This document shows, piece after piece, positions 22,482 through 34,010 of a stretch of DNA of 64,000 nt. The notes under the pieces are model-generated. The model did no database searches. It saw nothing but the letters and a program-made list of their open reading frames with translations, and was not told the DNA's origin. The translations under genes were made by a program, and so were the position numbers. Origin of the DNA: Dama dama (lineage: Eukaryota > Chordata > Mammalia > Artiodactyla > Cervidae); assembly GCF_033118175.1 (NCBI RefSeq), contig NC_083689.1, positions 26,952,501-27,016,500 on the forward strand, given 5' to 3'. Numbering within the stretch: the first letter of the stretch is position 1; each line of letters begins with the position of its first letter.

Positions 22482-24030
22482 GTTCAAGCTCAGTTTACTC
22501 ACTCAGTCGTGTCTGACTCTCTGTGACCCCATGAGTCGCAGCACTCCAGGCCTCCCTGTCCATCACCAACTCATGGAGCCTGCCCAAACTCATGTCCATT
22601 GAGTCGGTGATGCCATCCAGCCATCTCATCCTCTGTCGTCCCCTTCTCCTCCTGCCCCCAATCCCTCCCAGCATCAGGGTCTTTTCCAATGAGTCAACTC
22701 TTCATATCAGGTGGCCAAAGTATTGGAGTTTCAGCTTCAACATCAGTCCTTCCAATGAACACCCAGGACTGATCTCCTTCAGGATGAACTGGTTGGATTT
22801 CCTTGCAGTCCAAGGGACTCTCAAGAGTCTTCTCCAACACAGTTCAAAAGCATCAATTCTTCGGAACTCAGCTTTCTTCACAGTCCAACTCTCACATCCA
22901 TACATGACCACTGGAAAAACCATAGCCTTGACTAGACGGACCTTTGTTGGCAAAGTAATGTCTCTGCTTTTTTTTTTAAATGTGAGTTTCTTTATTGTGA
23001 TACTCAGTTTATTGCAGTGTCCTGGAACCACAGTATCCCCAAGGTATGCCTATATTCAAAGTTTTTATAATATATCGCAAGATTATAAAGGAGTAGCTTA
23101 GAATTGGGTATTTTTATAACAGGCTTAGTCTGTAAAGAAAACATAGAAATGAAAAATGATTTTCACATTTACATAAAATAGAGTAGATGACTACTACTTG
23201 AAACTCTATGCTATATTATTACATACAATATGCTTCCAAACCACTTTGTGTGTATGTAAAGTCTCTGCTTTTTAATATGCTGTCTAGGTTGGTCATAACT
23301 TTCCTTCCAAGGAGTAAGTGTCTTTTAATTTCATGGCTGCAGTCACCAACTGCAGTGATTTTGGAACCCAAAAAAATAAAGTCTGACACTGTTTCCACAG
23401 TCTCCCCATCTATTTCCCATGAGGTGATGGGACCAGATGCCATGATCTTCGTTTTCTGAATGTTTAGCTTTAAGCCAACTTCTTCACTCTCCTCTTTCAC
23501 TTTCATCAAGAGGCTTTTAGTTCCTCTTCACTTTCTGCCATAAGGGTGGTGTCATCTGCATATCTGAGGTTATTGATATTTCTCCCGGCAATCTTGATTC
23601 CAGCTTGTGCTTCTTCCAGCCCAGCGTTTCTCATGATGTACTCTGCACATAAGTTAAATAAGCAGGGGGACAATATATAGCCTTGATGTACTCCTTTTCC
23701 TATTTGGAACCAGTCTGCTGTTCCATGTCCAGTTCTAACTGTTGCTTCCTGACCTGCATATAGGTTTCTCAAGAGGCAGGTCAGGTGGTCTGGTATGCCA
23801 ATCTCTTTCAGAATTTTCCACAGTTTATTGTGACCCACACAGTCAAAGGCTTTGGCATAGTCAATAAAGTAAAAACAGATGTTTCTCTTGCTTTTTCGAT
23901 GATCCAGCAGATGTTGGCAATTTGATCTCTGGTTCCTCTGCCTTTTCTAAAACCAGCTTGAACATCTGGAAGTTCACGGTTCACGTATTGCTGAAGCCTG
24001 ACCGGGAGAATTTTGAGCATTACTTTAATT
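22482..24030 (-). mobile_element. BovB (RTE-clade) LINE, 5'-truncated, minus strand
   Basis: The plus strand starts with the complement of the BovB 3' end (ctcagtcgtgtctgactctc near 22503) and runs back through the reverse-transcriptase gene to about 24030, where homology stops (5' truncation). Translated pieces on the minus strand give the 3' part of the BovB polyprotein, including QAGFRKGRGTRDQIANICW. A processed insertion at about 22971-23255 splits it. BovB is a non-LTR retrotransposon known for its patchy, probably horizontal, spread among ruminants and reptiles. Confidence 0.95.
22971..23255 (-). mobile_element. Processed (poly(A)) insertion of unknown source within BovB
   Basis: A block that is not BovB sits inside the element, flanked by the 16-base direct repeats gtaatgtctctgcttt (22955-22970) and gtaaagtctctgcttt (23256-23271), one mismatch. 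On the minus strand it ends with a poly(A) tail (T run at 22968-22977 on plus). A canonical poly(A) signal lies about 13 bases before it (tttatt at 22991-22996 on plus). The last ~60 bases before the tail resemble a Tigger-type terminus (cccaaggtatgcctat on plus). This looks like an RNA copied by LINE machinery; I cannot identify the parent transcript. Confidence 0.75.
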
Positions 24031-24035
24031 AGCAC
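23506..24035 (-). pseudogene. BovB reverse-transcriptase remnant
   Basis: Two overlapping minus-strand frames (23808-24035 and 23506-23838) carry the RTE-type reverse transcriptase. The upstream frame has the FRKGRGTRDQI region. The downstream frame has NLYAGQEATVRTGHGTADWF, a QIGKGVHQG block, SPCLFNL, and the catalytic box LRYADDTTLMAE at about 23538-23573, with both aspartates intact. At least one frameshift separates the two near 23820-23840. The N-terminal endonuclease is absent. With the frameshift and truncation it is non-functional. Confidence 0.9.
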
Positions 24036-27000
24036 TCAAGAAATTTAGCCATGAGAGGCTGAAAATAATGGTGCATAGCCAGAAGAAAGACACTAGAACT
24101 ATATATTAAGAATTTTAAAATAGAGCAGAGCAATTTATGATATACAGCTAGGAGGGACAACTGTGGAAATTAGTTTTTTGGAAGGGAATACACATGGAAG
24201 GGTTTCGAACTAAATTAGCAAGTGAAAGGTGAGAACGTGGATACAGATACAAAAAGGATGCTTTATCTGTGGGTTTCAGAAAGTGAGGGAGCTCGCATTT
24301 GAATCTTTCTATTTAACCTTAGATTACGGAAATGAAGTTATTAGGTAGATGGGGTTTAGAAGTTTGCAGACAGAGAAAATGATGAAATTAGTTAATAGTG
24401 TTGGGTAGTTATTTGTGTTCCTAAATCTTCAGTGAAAGTTGTTAGCAGGTCTCTATAATTTTGTCCACATTAATCATTAATCAGATACAGATGGAGAAAA
24501 ACAGATTGTTGCATTCAATTAGAGGTGAGATGTTACAAGCTAAGAAGGATGGATAAAGAGAGTGACAAGGAGGTAAGTCTAAAGTATTCAGAAAGTTTCA
24601 TTAAAATAATGGACTTTGAAATACAGCCTAGTTAAGGAGAAATGTCAGGACATGACATTATGAATAGTGGGAAAAGTGACAGGACCAACAGAAGTCTTGA
24701 CAAGAAAAGTTGATGCATTTTGATTCATTAAGGGAGCTAGAAGGATAAGAAATAACAGAGAATGAGGGTGTTTGAAATCAACATATAGTTGTTGATAAAA
24801 CAAAGAGATGAGCATGAGAGTGAGCGGCTGAGGTAATGAAGTAAATAGGAAAATAGTATTAATTGAGAGGAAATTAAGAAAAGAGACACTAGAGGTCAGA
24901 TGGCTCCTCCTTGTGAATGATCAATTTACCAAGCAGAAAAACAGGACAAGGTAATGAAAGAGAATAAGTCAATACTAAAGTCATCAATGATTGAAAAGGC
25001 TGAGCAGGAGGTCAGCAGAAAACAGCAGTTAAGTAGCATTCATTTGTGGTAAAAACTCATGCAATAAGATTCAAATTAATGATGTTTTTGAAGTGTGTAG
25101 GGGGAGAAATGGTTGGAACATGCAAAGTTCAACCTAAACCTGTACGGTATTGGGAAAGCAGCCCACACTTGAGAGAGATGAAAGGAAAGTCATGTAATCA
25201 GAGAACACTGGTTATAATCAGTGTGCATTTCGGAAGGTAGAGATAACATAGAATTACCTGAAGATCCATTCCAAGTTGCAAAAAGACAGAGGAAGACATA
25301 GGAAGAATGGATGTTGGAGAGTATGATTTGATCAAGGATATGTAGTGCTGTACAGAGATGAAGGTTTTCTGCGCATTAGTGTATAACCTGGGATGTTTGG
25401 CCGTATGCCAATGGTTCTCCAAGTGACAGTTTAGCAGCAGAAAATTCTCTAAGGCAGGGTTAAACTAGAGATTGTGTAAAGTTATCTGGATATAATGGAG
25501 GCTTGAAGAATTAATCACAGGGAGAAAAATAAAACTAGTATGTCAAGTGTAGGCATGGTCTGAGTTACATATTTATTTGGAACTGCAAATGGTATTTTGC
25601 CCTCCAGAGAACTATTGTATTTATAAATTCTTTATTTTTAAAAAATACTTGTTCCTGTCTTTAATTCTCTTCATATATTTTTATATGCATAATCCCACTT
25701 GGCAGTATATTAGTCTCCTGGAAAATGCACAGCGATCAAAACATTTCATTAGAGATATCCAGGACTTGGAACAGATTCACTAGAAATCCCAAGGCATAGG
25801 CATACATATTGAGAGGATCTAATAAAGGAGAAACTGCTCTTTCTATCCTTCCTTCCTCCTTCACCCCCTATACCCCTGCCACCTCCCTTTCTCTCCCTCT
25901 CTGTCTCTCTTTCTTGAAAAGCACAAGCTTATGAAAAGTCCTAACAACCAAGGGTGAAAACTAATGTCTGGGTTAGGGAGCAGTAAATTTTTAGCTGCAT
26001 GGGAAGGCACACTAGAAGCAACTGCCCCTAATAAATCATGGGTTGCTATTTACAGTTATATGTACTTGTAAAATAATTTCTTGTAGAATTTAGGGTCCAT
26101 AACTCTAAACAGGTATGCCATCTGTTTTACAGGAGCGTTTTTTATTCTTCAGAAACAAATCCAGAATTTATAAACACAAACTAGGAAAGTGTATATTAAC
26201 TTGGGATATTAGAAACTTGGAAAAATATTACATTAATCTTACAAATTATCACCACTATAAATTTATTAGGTAATGAATAGAATCTATGAGTCATTTTACC
26301 TCTGTAAGGATTCCTGTTAATTGAATCAAAGAATGTGTATTGATCCTACTAACAGCAAACAGTGAAAATACTTTTCTCCATATAATTTCTCCATATTATT
26401 AGGTATTGCAAAATACTACTCAAATGCCTGTTAATCGTGCACTGTGTCAGGCTTTGAGATAAGGTAGTGTCTACCGTAACGTGTTCCAATTCTTATAGGA
26501 TAGAAGGGAAAAAATTCAGCTTAACAGTTATTGGGTCTTTATGCCAGGCACTGAGTCATTTCATTTAATCTTCACTCTATGAGGTAAATATTATTACATC
26601 ATTCCTATTGTTTTATAGATAAAACTGAAATATTTTGAAGGAGTCTATCAAAATTTTAGAATACAAGCTTGTGTTTAGTTTAATGAAAAGATAGATAAAG
26701 GCTCTTAGGAATTCCCCACTCACCCAACACAAAGCAGTTGGATAATAAATATAACTGCAAATACTAAGGAATGCATCAGCTTTTCCCTCAAATTTTACTG
26801 AAGGAAGAGTGATGATCACTAATTAGTATCAGTAAAAGGTATGGGCAGAAATTCTGATTCTGTGTTCACACTTAAATACAGGATCTAAATTAACATTGTG
26901 AATATTTTCTTTCAAAATTTGCCTTTGCCCTATCCTGAAGCATTCTGGATTTAGGTTATTCTTAAAATAAATTATCTTCCGTGCTAACCATTTAGTAAAC

Positions 27001-27927
27001 TATTTCTCATTCTCAAGAACACTTCCACTCTCGACAGGAGTGAGAAATCTACTTCTCTCCAGCTTTGTAGATAACCACCAACAAACAAAAATAAGTACAC
27101 AATTTTAATAAGTTATTAATCCTTCCTAATATTTATACATAAAAAAACTCTGGTGTTTCAGAGATACTTACAATACAAAACAAACAAAAAATCCTGACTG
27201 GCTGATTATTTATATAGTCAAAAAAAATAATGTACCAATTTCACTTGTTTTTTCCCCCATGTTTTAAATACATTTAAAATAAGATTCCTGGAGATTACCA
27301 AATATTTCCTTAAACTTCTAGTGTTCCTTAAAGTGTTAAAATTGTGAACTATATTTTAGATAAAAGAGTAGATTTGAATTTCTTTCATCACAACTAGAAT
27401 CTTAACAGGATTTTTGAAAAGCTCTACCATGTTCTGAAAATCATTGTAAAGAAACTATTCTATGGGCATGCATGTGAAATAATTCTAAAGTAAAATATTT
27501 GTTTTTCAAAATTATGCCAAAATATGATTTTAGTTATACTTAGAAGGTAAAATTTAGGATTTCAAAAAATTATATTAAAAAATATGTAGCCGTTGCTAGT
27601 CATGATTTCATGTACAATGTGTGATTTGTTGGCTATTGTTAAACATATCATGGTATAGTTCAGAGTGTTCCACTATGCTCACACCTGAAAATCCACTGAC
27701 AAGTTTTAAACAGAATGCTAAATGAGCACTTTAATAGTTCCTAAGTAATGTTAATGACTGAAAGCCAACACCCTTGGAAACAGTAACATCTGCTGATACA
27801 TTTTTAAATAGAAAGTTCACATCTGTGCAGTTTAGTCATGTTCTCCTCAGTCTACTACCAGGTCATGTATACACCATTTTGCGTTTGTTGGACAGAAAAT
27901 AAAGATTAGCTATTTAGAAGCCAAAAA
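24031..27927. other. Mostly unrecognised DNA with a pyrimidine tract and a MIR-like fragment
   Basis: No gene is supported. A strongly pyrimidine-rich tract lies at about 25838-25914. A likely MIR core in reverse lies at about 26515-26640, with tatgccaggcactgagtcat and cactctatgaggtaaatatt. Short open frames of 64-76 codons carry no recognised motif. The remainder is AT-rich and may hold repeats too old to see by eye. Confidence 0.4.
26515..26640 (-). mobile_element. MIR SINE fragment, minus strand
   Basis: The order 'tatgccaggcactgag', 'tcatttaatcttcactctat', 'gaggtaaatattattacatc', then 'gataaaactgaaatattttg' follows the reverse complement of the MIR 3' half. Divergence is high, as expected of this ancient family. 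Confidence 0.6.
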
Positions 27928-28121
27928 AGTGGTAGTTTCTGTCATGTCCGACTCCTCGGGATGCCGTGCACTGCAGTCCACCAGGCTCCTTAGTCTGTGG
28001 AATTCTCTAGGCAAGAATACTGAAGAGGGCGGCCATTCCGTTCTCCAGGGAATCTTCCCGATCCAGGGATCAAATCTGGGTCTCCTGCACTGCAGGTGGA
28101 TTCTTTACCATCTGAGCCGCC
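27928..28121 (-). mobile_element. Bov-tA SINE, minus strand (first of a pair)
   Basis: It starts with the tail complement gtcatgtccgactcctcggg near 27941, contains ttctccagggaatcttcccg, and ends with ttctttaccatctgagccgc. The very end of the head ('caccagggaagcc') is lost and an A tract follows directly. The second SINE of the pair lies in the same orientation on the other side of the tract. Confidence 0.92.
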
Positions 28122-28146
28122 AAAAAAAAAAAAAAAAAAAAAAAAA
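28122..28146. repeat. A25 mononucleotide tract between two SINEs
   Basis: Twenty-five uninterrupted A bases (plus strand) lie between two same-direction SINEs. Read on the minus strand it is a T tract that follows the tail of the SINE at 28147-28350, so it may be a simple-sequence tail or a slippage expansion. Length is likely variable between individuals and hard to sequence accurately. Confidence 0.95.
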
Positions 28147-28350
28147 TGAAGTTGCTTAGTTGTGTCCGACGCTTTGTGATCCCACAGACTGTAGCCTACT
28201 AGGCTTCTCCATCCATGGAATTTTCTAGGCAAGAGTACTGGAGTGGGTTGCCATTTCCTTTTCCAGGGAGTCTTACCAACCCAGGGATCGAACCCAGGTC
28301 TCCCGCATTGCAGGCAGATGCTTGACTCTCTGAGTCATCAGGGAAGCCCC
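28147..28350 (-). mobile_element. Bov-tA SINE, minus strand (second of a pair)
   Basis: A near full-length copy in reverse: the tail complement gcttagttgtgtccgacgct near 28153, the body ggagtgggttgccatttcct near 28240, and the head complement ending tcatcagggaagcccc near 28350. The tandem arrangement suggests one SINE inserted at or near the end of the other. Confidence 0.95.
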
Positions 28351-31010
28351 AAAAGTCAGAAAACCACCTGATGATTCTATCTCTTAAAATCTCCTTTCAG
28401 GTCCAAGAAGATGCTATTAATTCATTCCTTAATGATTAGTTAGAGTGATCATTCTATTTCAGGGTTCCCATAGACATATAACCATACTTTTCTCTGTTTT
28501 CCCATTTTATGTTTTAATTGTTTTCCTGACCATACTAGGGATTATTTTTCTGATTATTCTATGTTATAAAAAGAAAATTTTAAATTGCAAAAAAATAATT
28601 TATGTATTAATATAATTAAACATGTAATTAAAGGAAACTAAATATAATGAATATAACAGACAATCATCCTTTAACACAGAAATAATATGAAAATTTTGTT
28701 CGTTAAAGATCCTTGTTTAAACTCCCTGCTTTGCAGTCATAGTGTTTTCCTTATTAATAACGAGCTTATTCTTCATATTTTTCTAGATATAATCCCAGGT
28801 GAATAGGAGAAGCTGGCAGGGCAAGAGAGATGACCAGTCCCATGGAAAACATGTTACCCAACATGAAACCAGTTACAGATGGGAGGTCACAACATCAAAA
28901 GGAAAATTCCATGTTTCCTTCCCAGTCTGTGAATACATCCCAGCTAAACTGGAAAGATATAACTTCTCCAAATGGTTTTGTATTTCTTCATTCTTCCTCT
29001 AGTAAGAAGACTTGAATTGAATCCCATGGGTTTGTCTTCCACAGTCCCTTGGTCCATATGCAGTCATTCACATTTATGGAGGAACACTGGGTTCTTGGAT
29101 ATTGTCATGGTGAAACCCGTGAAATTTGAGATGAGGTCTTATGTGCCTCTCCAAAACTTGATAGGAAATTTGATACTAAGTAAAGTTATAGAGAAAGTAA
29201 GGAGGAAGTTAAAAGATTACTTTTAAATACTGTGATACTTTTCTGGGATTACAGTTTCCTTTGAATGATGAGATTCAATGTTAAAAAACAAAACCAGTAA
29301 ATCAAGCATAGTTGAGTCTTCCAAATATGTGACTGTGGCAGTTTCTTTCTGCTTTGGCTCAACTGAAAGTAAACTGGGAATAGCAGTGGAAAAGAAAATA
29401 AAGTTGAAATATTTGCTTTCTTGATACCACCCTTCCTCTCTTCCCACTAGCATCTTATTCTCTTCACTCTTTCTACCACAGTGAATTAGAGACAGAATAT
29501 GAGAAACCTGCTTATGCTTATATACTGATTACATTTCAGTGTGATTTCCCCCACTTTATATATTAATCTGGAATTTACATAGTAAGTCTTTTAACTCTAC
29601 TTGTAGAATGAAACTTTTTTTGATCTAATAATAGTTTTTAATTGGCAGAGAGGGATATATTTGAGAGAGTTGAGGGATAGCAATTCTAAAGTCATGAATG
29701 GCCTGCTCACATGTATTCTCCTAAAGATAAATATAATCTGTTTTTTTTCAGAGTGACTCTCTTTTCTGCATGAGTGAGAAGCCTAGTGTAGGCTATGGTG
29801 CTAGAAGGCTGTCTTGGGAAATTGTTAGTGGCAGAAAAAGCAGGACCTTCTGCCGTGGGCTTCCATGAAGACCCGGGTCTCTCAACCTCACGGTGCCTCC
29901 CCCAGGATACCCCATCCCTCCAGACAGACCTCCAGCTCCAGGAATCCCTGGAGCCTAGTATGTGGAAGGTTCGTAATAACTCTTCTGAACTTCCTCCCGC
30001 TTTGGATACTCTCAGACATGTTTTTGATACCTTTCCAGATGTCTGTGTTTAAAGACATATTTATTTTACTCCCCCGTCCCCATGCCTAAGTCTATCTAAT
30101 TGAAGGTATTTCCATGAATCCAGTGTAGGTACTCCTACAGCTCTTGGGTTGTAATGCACCTCTGTTGTTTTCTGTTGTTAAACAGGCAATGGGGTGTGGT
30201 GTTTAATGCTACTGACTTTGGGGTCCACCAGGCCAGGCTTATATAGTAAACAACCAATAAAAGGTGGTAAACTGTGTAATGCTTTTATGACATTTAACTT
30301 ACACTGCACCTTGGATACGTAGAGAAAATGTACTTTGCTTACTGTATCAGAAAACAATCTGATCCTTTCTCTTAAGCCACTACCTTCTTGTTAGTGAGGA
30401 TATCCCTATCTAAAACTAATCTAAGCTCTATCTGGTCATTTTGAAAGATGCTTTAGATAGCAGTGTTCCAACTCTTTCAGATAAAAATTCCTGGATTCTC
30501 TGAGAATCCCCTTCATCATCCCTATAGCATGGTTTCAAAGGGGTAGAGAAGAATCTGGGTCTTCGTAATGATGCCATCAGCATTCTCTGATTTTCTGGAC
30601 ATGTGGATGTGCTTGTCCTCCTGGACAATCATTGTTCGGTCCTGATCTGGGCTATCCCATTTTAGTCTCAGGACCTGGTAGTCATTACACATCAGCCTTG
30701 GTCTCAGCTCCCATTGGGGCCACAGGCAATTCTGAAGTACGGCTGAGATTTTCAGTGGCTGCAAAGTGGTTTGCCCTGTCACCTTCCTTGTTTCTCACCC
30801 CAGTATGGATACACTCTGGTAAGTGCTTCAGACAGATTCTCAGCTGCTTCTCCGCCACATGGGAAACAAGTGTAGTGGGAAGTCTCCTACCTCTGCCTGA
30901 CCTCTGTTCTGTTAAGTTCATGTGGCTATGCCCCAGGCTGGGACAGATGTAGCCTGTGACAGGACTTTTTGTTTCCACTCTTCTTACACACAAACAAAGT
31001 AATGTCCACA
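28351..31010. other. Unrecognised stretch with several short open frames
   Basis: This is one of the longer intervals free of recognised young repeats. Overlapping plus-strand frames at 28799-29015, a cluster at 29795-30089, and frames on both strands at 30428-31011 (to 108 codons) are present. At 28787-29001 a pyrimidine-rich acceptor-like site (ag at 28785-28786) and a gtaag donor-like site (29002) bracket one stretch, but every frame has a stop within about 20 bases of that acceptor. An acceptor-like ttttttttcag lies just before 29753. I recognise no protein family. The stretch could include lncRNA exons, a decayed processed gene or unrecognised repeats. Confidence 0.3.
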
Positions 31011-32243
31011 TTTCTCCAAGCTAGGCTTCAACAGTACATGAACCGAGAGCTTCAGATGTTCAAGCTGGATTTAGGAAAGGTAGAGGAACCAGAGATTGAA
31101 TTGCCAATATCTGCTGGATCATAGAAAAAGCAAGAGAGCTCCAGAAAAACGTTTGCTTTATTGACTATGCCAAAGTCGCTGACTGTATGGATCACAATAA
31201 AACGTGGAAAATTCTTCAAGAGATGGGAATACCAGACCACCTGACCTGCCTCTTAAGAAATCTGTATGCAGGTCAGGAAGCAACAGTTAGAACTGGACAT
31301 GGAACGACAGACTGGTTCCAAATAGGAAAAGGAGTACGTCAAGGCTGTATATTGTCACCGTGCTTATTTAATTTATATGCAGAGCACATCATGAGAAATG
31401 CCGGGCTGGATGAAGCACAAGCTGGAATCAAGACTGCCAGGAGAAATAATCAATAACCTCAGATATGCAGAGGATACCACTCTTAAGGGAGAAAGCAAAG
31501 AGGAACTAAAGAACCTCTAGATGAAAGTGAAAGAGGAGAGTGAAAAAGCTGGCTAAAAACTCAACATTCAAAAAAACTAAGACCATGGCATCTGGTCCCA
31601 TCATTTCATGGCAAATAGATGGGGAAACAATGAAAACAGTGACAGACTATATTTTCTTGGGCTCCAAAATCACTGCAGATGGTGACTGCAGCCATGAAAT
31701 TAAAAGATGCTTGCTCCTTGGAAGAAAAGTTATGACCAACCTAGATAGCATATTAAAAAGCAGAGACATTATTTTGCAGACAAAAGTCTGTCTAGTCAAA
31801 GCTATGGTTTTTCCAGTAGTCATGTATGGATGTGAGAGTTGGACCATAAAGAAAATTGAGTGCCAAAGAATTGATGCTTTTGAACTGTGGTATTGGAGAA
31901 GACTCTTGAGAGTCCCTTGGACTGAAAGGAGATCAAACCAGTCAATCCTAAAGGAAATCAGTCCTGAATATTCATTGGAAAGACTGATGTTGAAGCTGAA
32001 ACTCTAATACTTTGGCCACCTAATGTGAAGAACAGATTCTCTGGAAAAGACCCTGATGTTGGGAAAGATTGAAGGCAGGAGGAGAAAGGGATGATAGATG
32101 ATGAGATGGTTGGATGGTATCACCTACTCGATGGACATGAGTTAGAGCAAGCTCCAGGAGTTGGTGATGGACAGGGAAGCCTGGCATGCTGCTGTCCATG
32201 GGTTCACAAAGAGTTGGACACGACTGAGCAACTGAACTGAAGA
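31011..32243 (+). mobile_element. BovB (RTE-clade) LINE, 5'-truncated, plus strand
   Basis: Homology begins near atttctccaagctaggcttc and runs to the BovB 3' end, gactgagcaactgaactgaa, near 32240. Order: reverse-transcriptase middle, C-terminal domain, 3' UTR. It is 5'-truncated at a point close to that of the minus-strand copy at 22482-24030. No target-site duplication is clear. Confidence 0.95.
31187..32007 (+). pseudogene. BovB reverse-transcriptase remnant
   Basis: The frame at 31187-31456 carries PDHLTCLLRNLYAGQEATVR, QIGKGVRQGCILSPCLFNLY and ends after a frameshift. The catalytic box nearby (31461-31475) reads RYAED, so the first aspartate of YADD has become glutamate. The frame at 31540-32007 covers the C-terminal domain, with IFLGSKITADGDCSHEIKR and MVFPVVMYGCESWTIKK. 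Frameshifts separate the pieces, so no active enzyme could be made. Confidence 0.9.
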
Positions 32244-32934
32244 GTTAAAAACTTCCCTACCCTTGAGTCACCCTCACTTACCTAACACATGTTTCCCTCT
32301 GTGTCAAAATCTGAATTATGGGACTTTCAGGCATGAGTTTATGTTCTTTGTTCTTCTCTCTCCCTTTGTTTTTCATGTAACTGAAAAAATGGTCCCTTTC
32401 CCTTTCTCTTCTTTGCTTGCCTACCCTATCTTCTTTCGAAGTATGAAAGCAAGAAATCAAGGATTTTAACACAATTCTTCCACAATAAACTTGCTTATCT
32501 TCAAAATGATATTTTTGAAAATTGGAAGCCAAAATTATATTCTAGCTTTTTCTCTATATTCTTTCTTGAATAGATTGTAATCTCCACCCAGATACGGATG
32601 CTCCTAAAGGCAAAAGAAAAAGCACATCGATAATTTTCAAGATACTACTCCCTCTGCAGCTCTGATCCTGACCTTCAGGGCATACTACTTTATTGCTATG
32701 ATGGGTTTCTTTTTCAGTAGATGATATAGAATACCTTCAATTTTAGCAGTAAAATGACGTAGGCACAACTAGTCATTTTTAGGAAAAGCTTTTGGTTAGA
32801 GAATTGGGGGCTAGATAAATATTCTTTAGGTTACCCTGGGTCTAAAATTGTTTTGGTGATTTCAAGAGTCAGGAATTCTCTATTGCATTTGTAGTCCCAT
32901 CAACTCAGCTGTGGGAAATTACACTCCATTTTCA
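32244..32934. other. Unrecognised DNA
   Basis: No repeat or gene is recognised. Open frames of 68 and 84 codons on opposite strands overlap each other at 32263-32532 and have no known motif. Confidence 0.4.
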
Positions 32935-33210
32935 ATTTATTTCTGTCCCCACAAAACCTATTTCTCACACAGCCGCCAAAATGACCCTTCTAAAATGTAA
33001 ATCTCTAAAATGTCTATTCTGCTTAGAACTCTCAAATAACTTACTGCCTCAGTTACGATAAAGCCAAACATTTTACCAAGTGCAGCTCACAGAGCTCTGC
33101 AGGTGTTCCAGTGCCCGCTCGCCTCTCTGATTTCATTCCCACTCACTCACTCTCAGTCCTAGCACCAGCCTCAATGCCCTCCTTGCTGGCTCCCCAGGAT
33201 GTCAAACAAA
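32935..33210 (+). mobile_element. L2 LINE 3' fragment, plus strand
   Basis: The order of phrases fits the L2 3' region: cacacagccgccaaaatgac near 32967, cttctaaaatgtaaatctct, gcttagaactctcaaataac near 33021, aaagccaaacattttaccaa near 33060, then the pyrimidine-rich tctgatttcattcccactca near 33127. L2 is an ancient CR1-like element; this copy is non-coding and decayed. Confidence 0.55.
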
Positions 33211-33529
33211 CAAAATATTCCTTTTTGGGGGGGTTGTGACACATGTACAGAAATACAGGTGACATCATGAGCCAGTATACACACTTACATGCACTGAAGG
33301 GCATATCTTATGAAAAACTACACTTCCTTTAACAATGAACTCTGATACCTTCTTTTAAAATCAATTTTATTCTAGTTTATGCTTTGTTTAGAAATGTTGC
33401 TCTTGATTTACTAAATTTATCACACCATCCACAGTTTGGGTAGAATCTCATATTTCAGAAACAGTATCTTAAGACTTCCCAGACAACTCTAAAAGAGTAG
33501 CTTCTTTAGTCTCTATTTTCCTACTGCAG

Positions 33530-33812
33530 CCTGCAATACAGGAGAGCCCGACTCAGTTCCTGGGTCGGGAAGATTCACAGGAGAAGGGATAGGCTATCCA
33601 CTCCTATATTCCTGGGCTTCCCTTGTGTCTCAGCTGGAAAAGAATCTGCCTGTAATGAGGGAGACCTGGGTTTGATCCCTGGGTTGGAAAGATCCCCTGG
33701 AGAAGGGAAAGGCTACCCACTCCAGTATTCTGGCCTGGAGAATTACATGGACTATATAGTCCGTGGGGTCACAAAAAGCCAGACATGACTGAGCAACTTT
33801 CACTTTCACTTT
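33530..33812 (+). mobile_element. Bov-tA SINE (dimeric form), plus strand
   Basis: A partial first unit (about 33530-33610, gggtcgggaagattcacagg) leads to a full second unit beginning gggcttcccttgtgtctcag near 33613, with gatcccctggagaagggaaa, and the tail agacatgactgagcaacttt ending in a tcactttcacttt repeat. Another SINE starts directly after the tail. Confidence 0.93.
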
Positions 33813-33813
33813 G

Positions 33814-34010
33814 GGCTTCCCTTTTGGCTCAGCTGGTAAAGAACCCACCTGTAGTGCAGGAGACCTGGGTTCGATCCCTGGGTGGGGAAGATCCTTTGGA
33901 GAAGAGAACGGCTACCCACTCCAGTATTCTAGCCTAGAGAATTCCATGGACTAAACCCATGAGGTTGCAAAGAGTCGGATACGACTGAGCGACTTTCAGT
34001 TTCACTCACT
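33814..34010 (+). mobile_element. Bov-tA SINE, plus strand
   Basis: It starts gggcttcccttttggctcag right after the tail of the preceding SINE, continues with tggggaagatcctttggaga, and ends with gagtcggatacgactgagcg and a tttcagtttcactcac tail. The head-to-tail pair in one direction suggests insertion into the simple-sequence tail of the first copy. Confidence 0.94.

Noticed and set aside
22592..23101. 169-codon plus-strand frame
   Set aside because: It is antisense to the BovB C-terminus and crosses into the processed insertion; no independent coding support.
29753..30090. Acceptor-like site followed by short open frames, one proline-rich phrase ending in a stop near 29958
   Set aside because: I could not match it to any family and the frames are interrupted by stops; too weak to call an exon or pseudogene without a search.
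30190..30320. MIR-like phrase (gactttggggtccaccaggc)
   Set aside because: Only a few words match the MIR head and the core that should follow is not recognisable.
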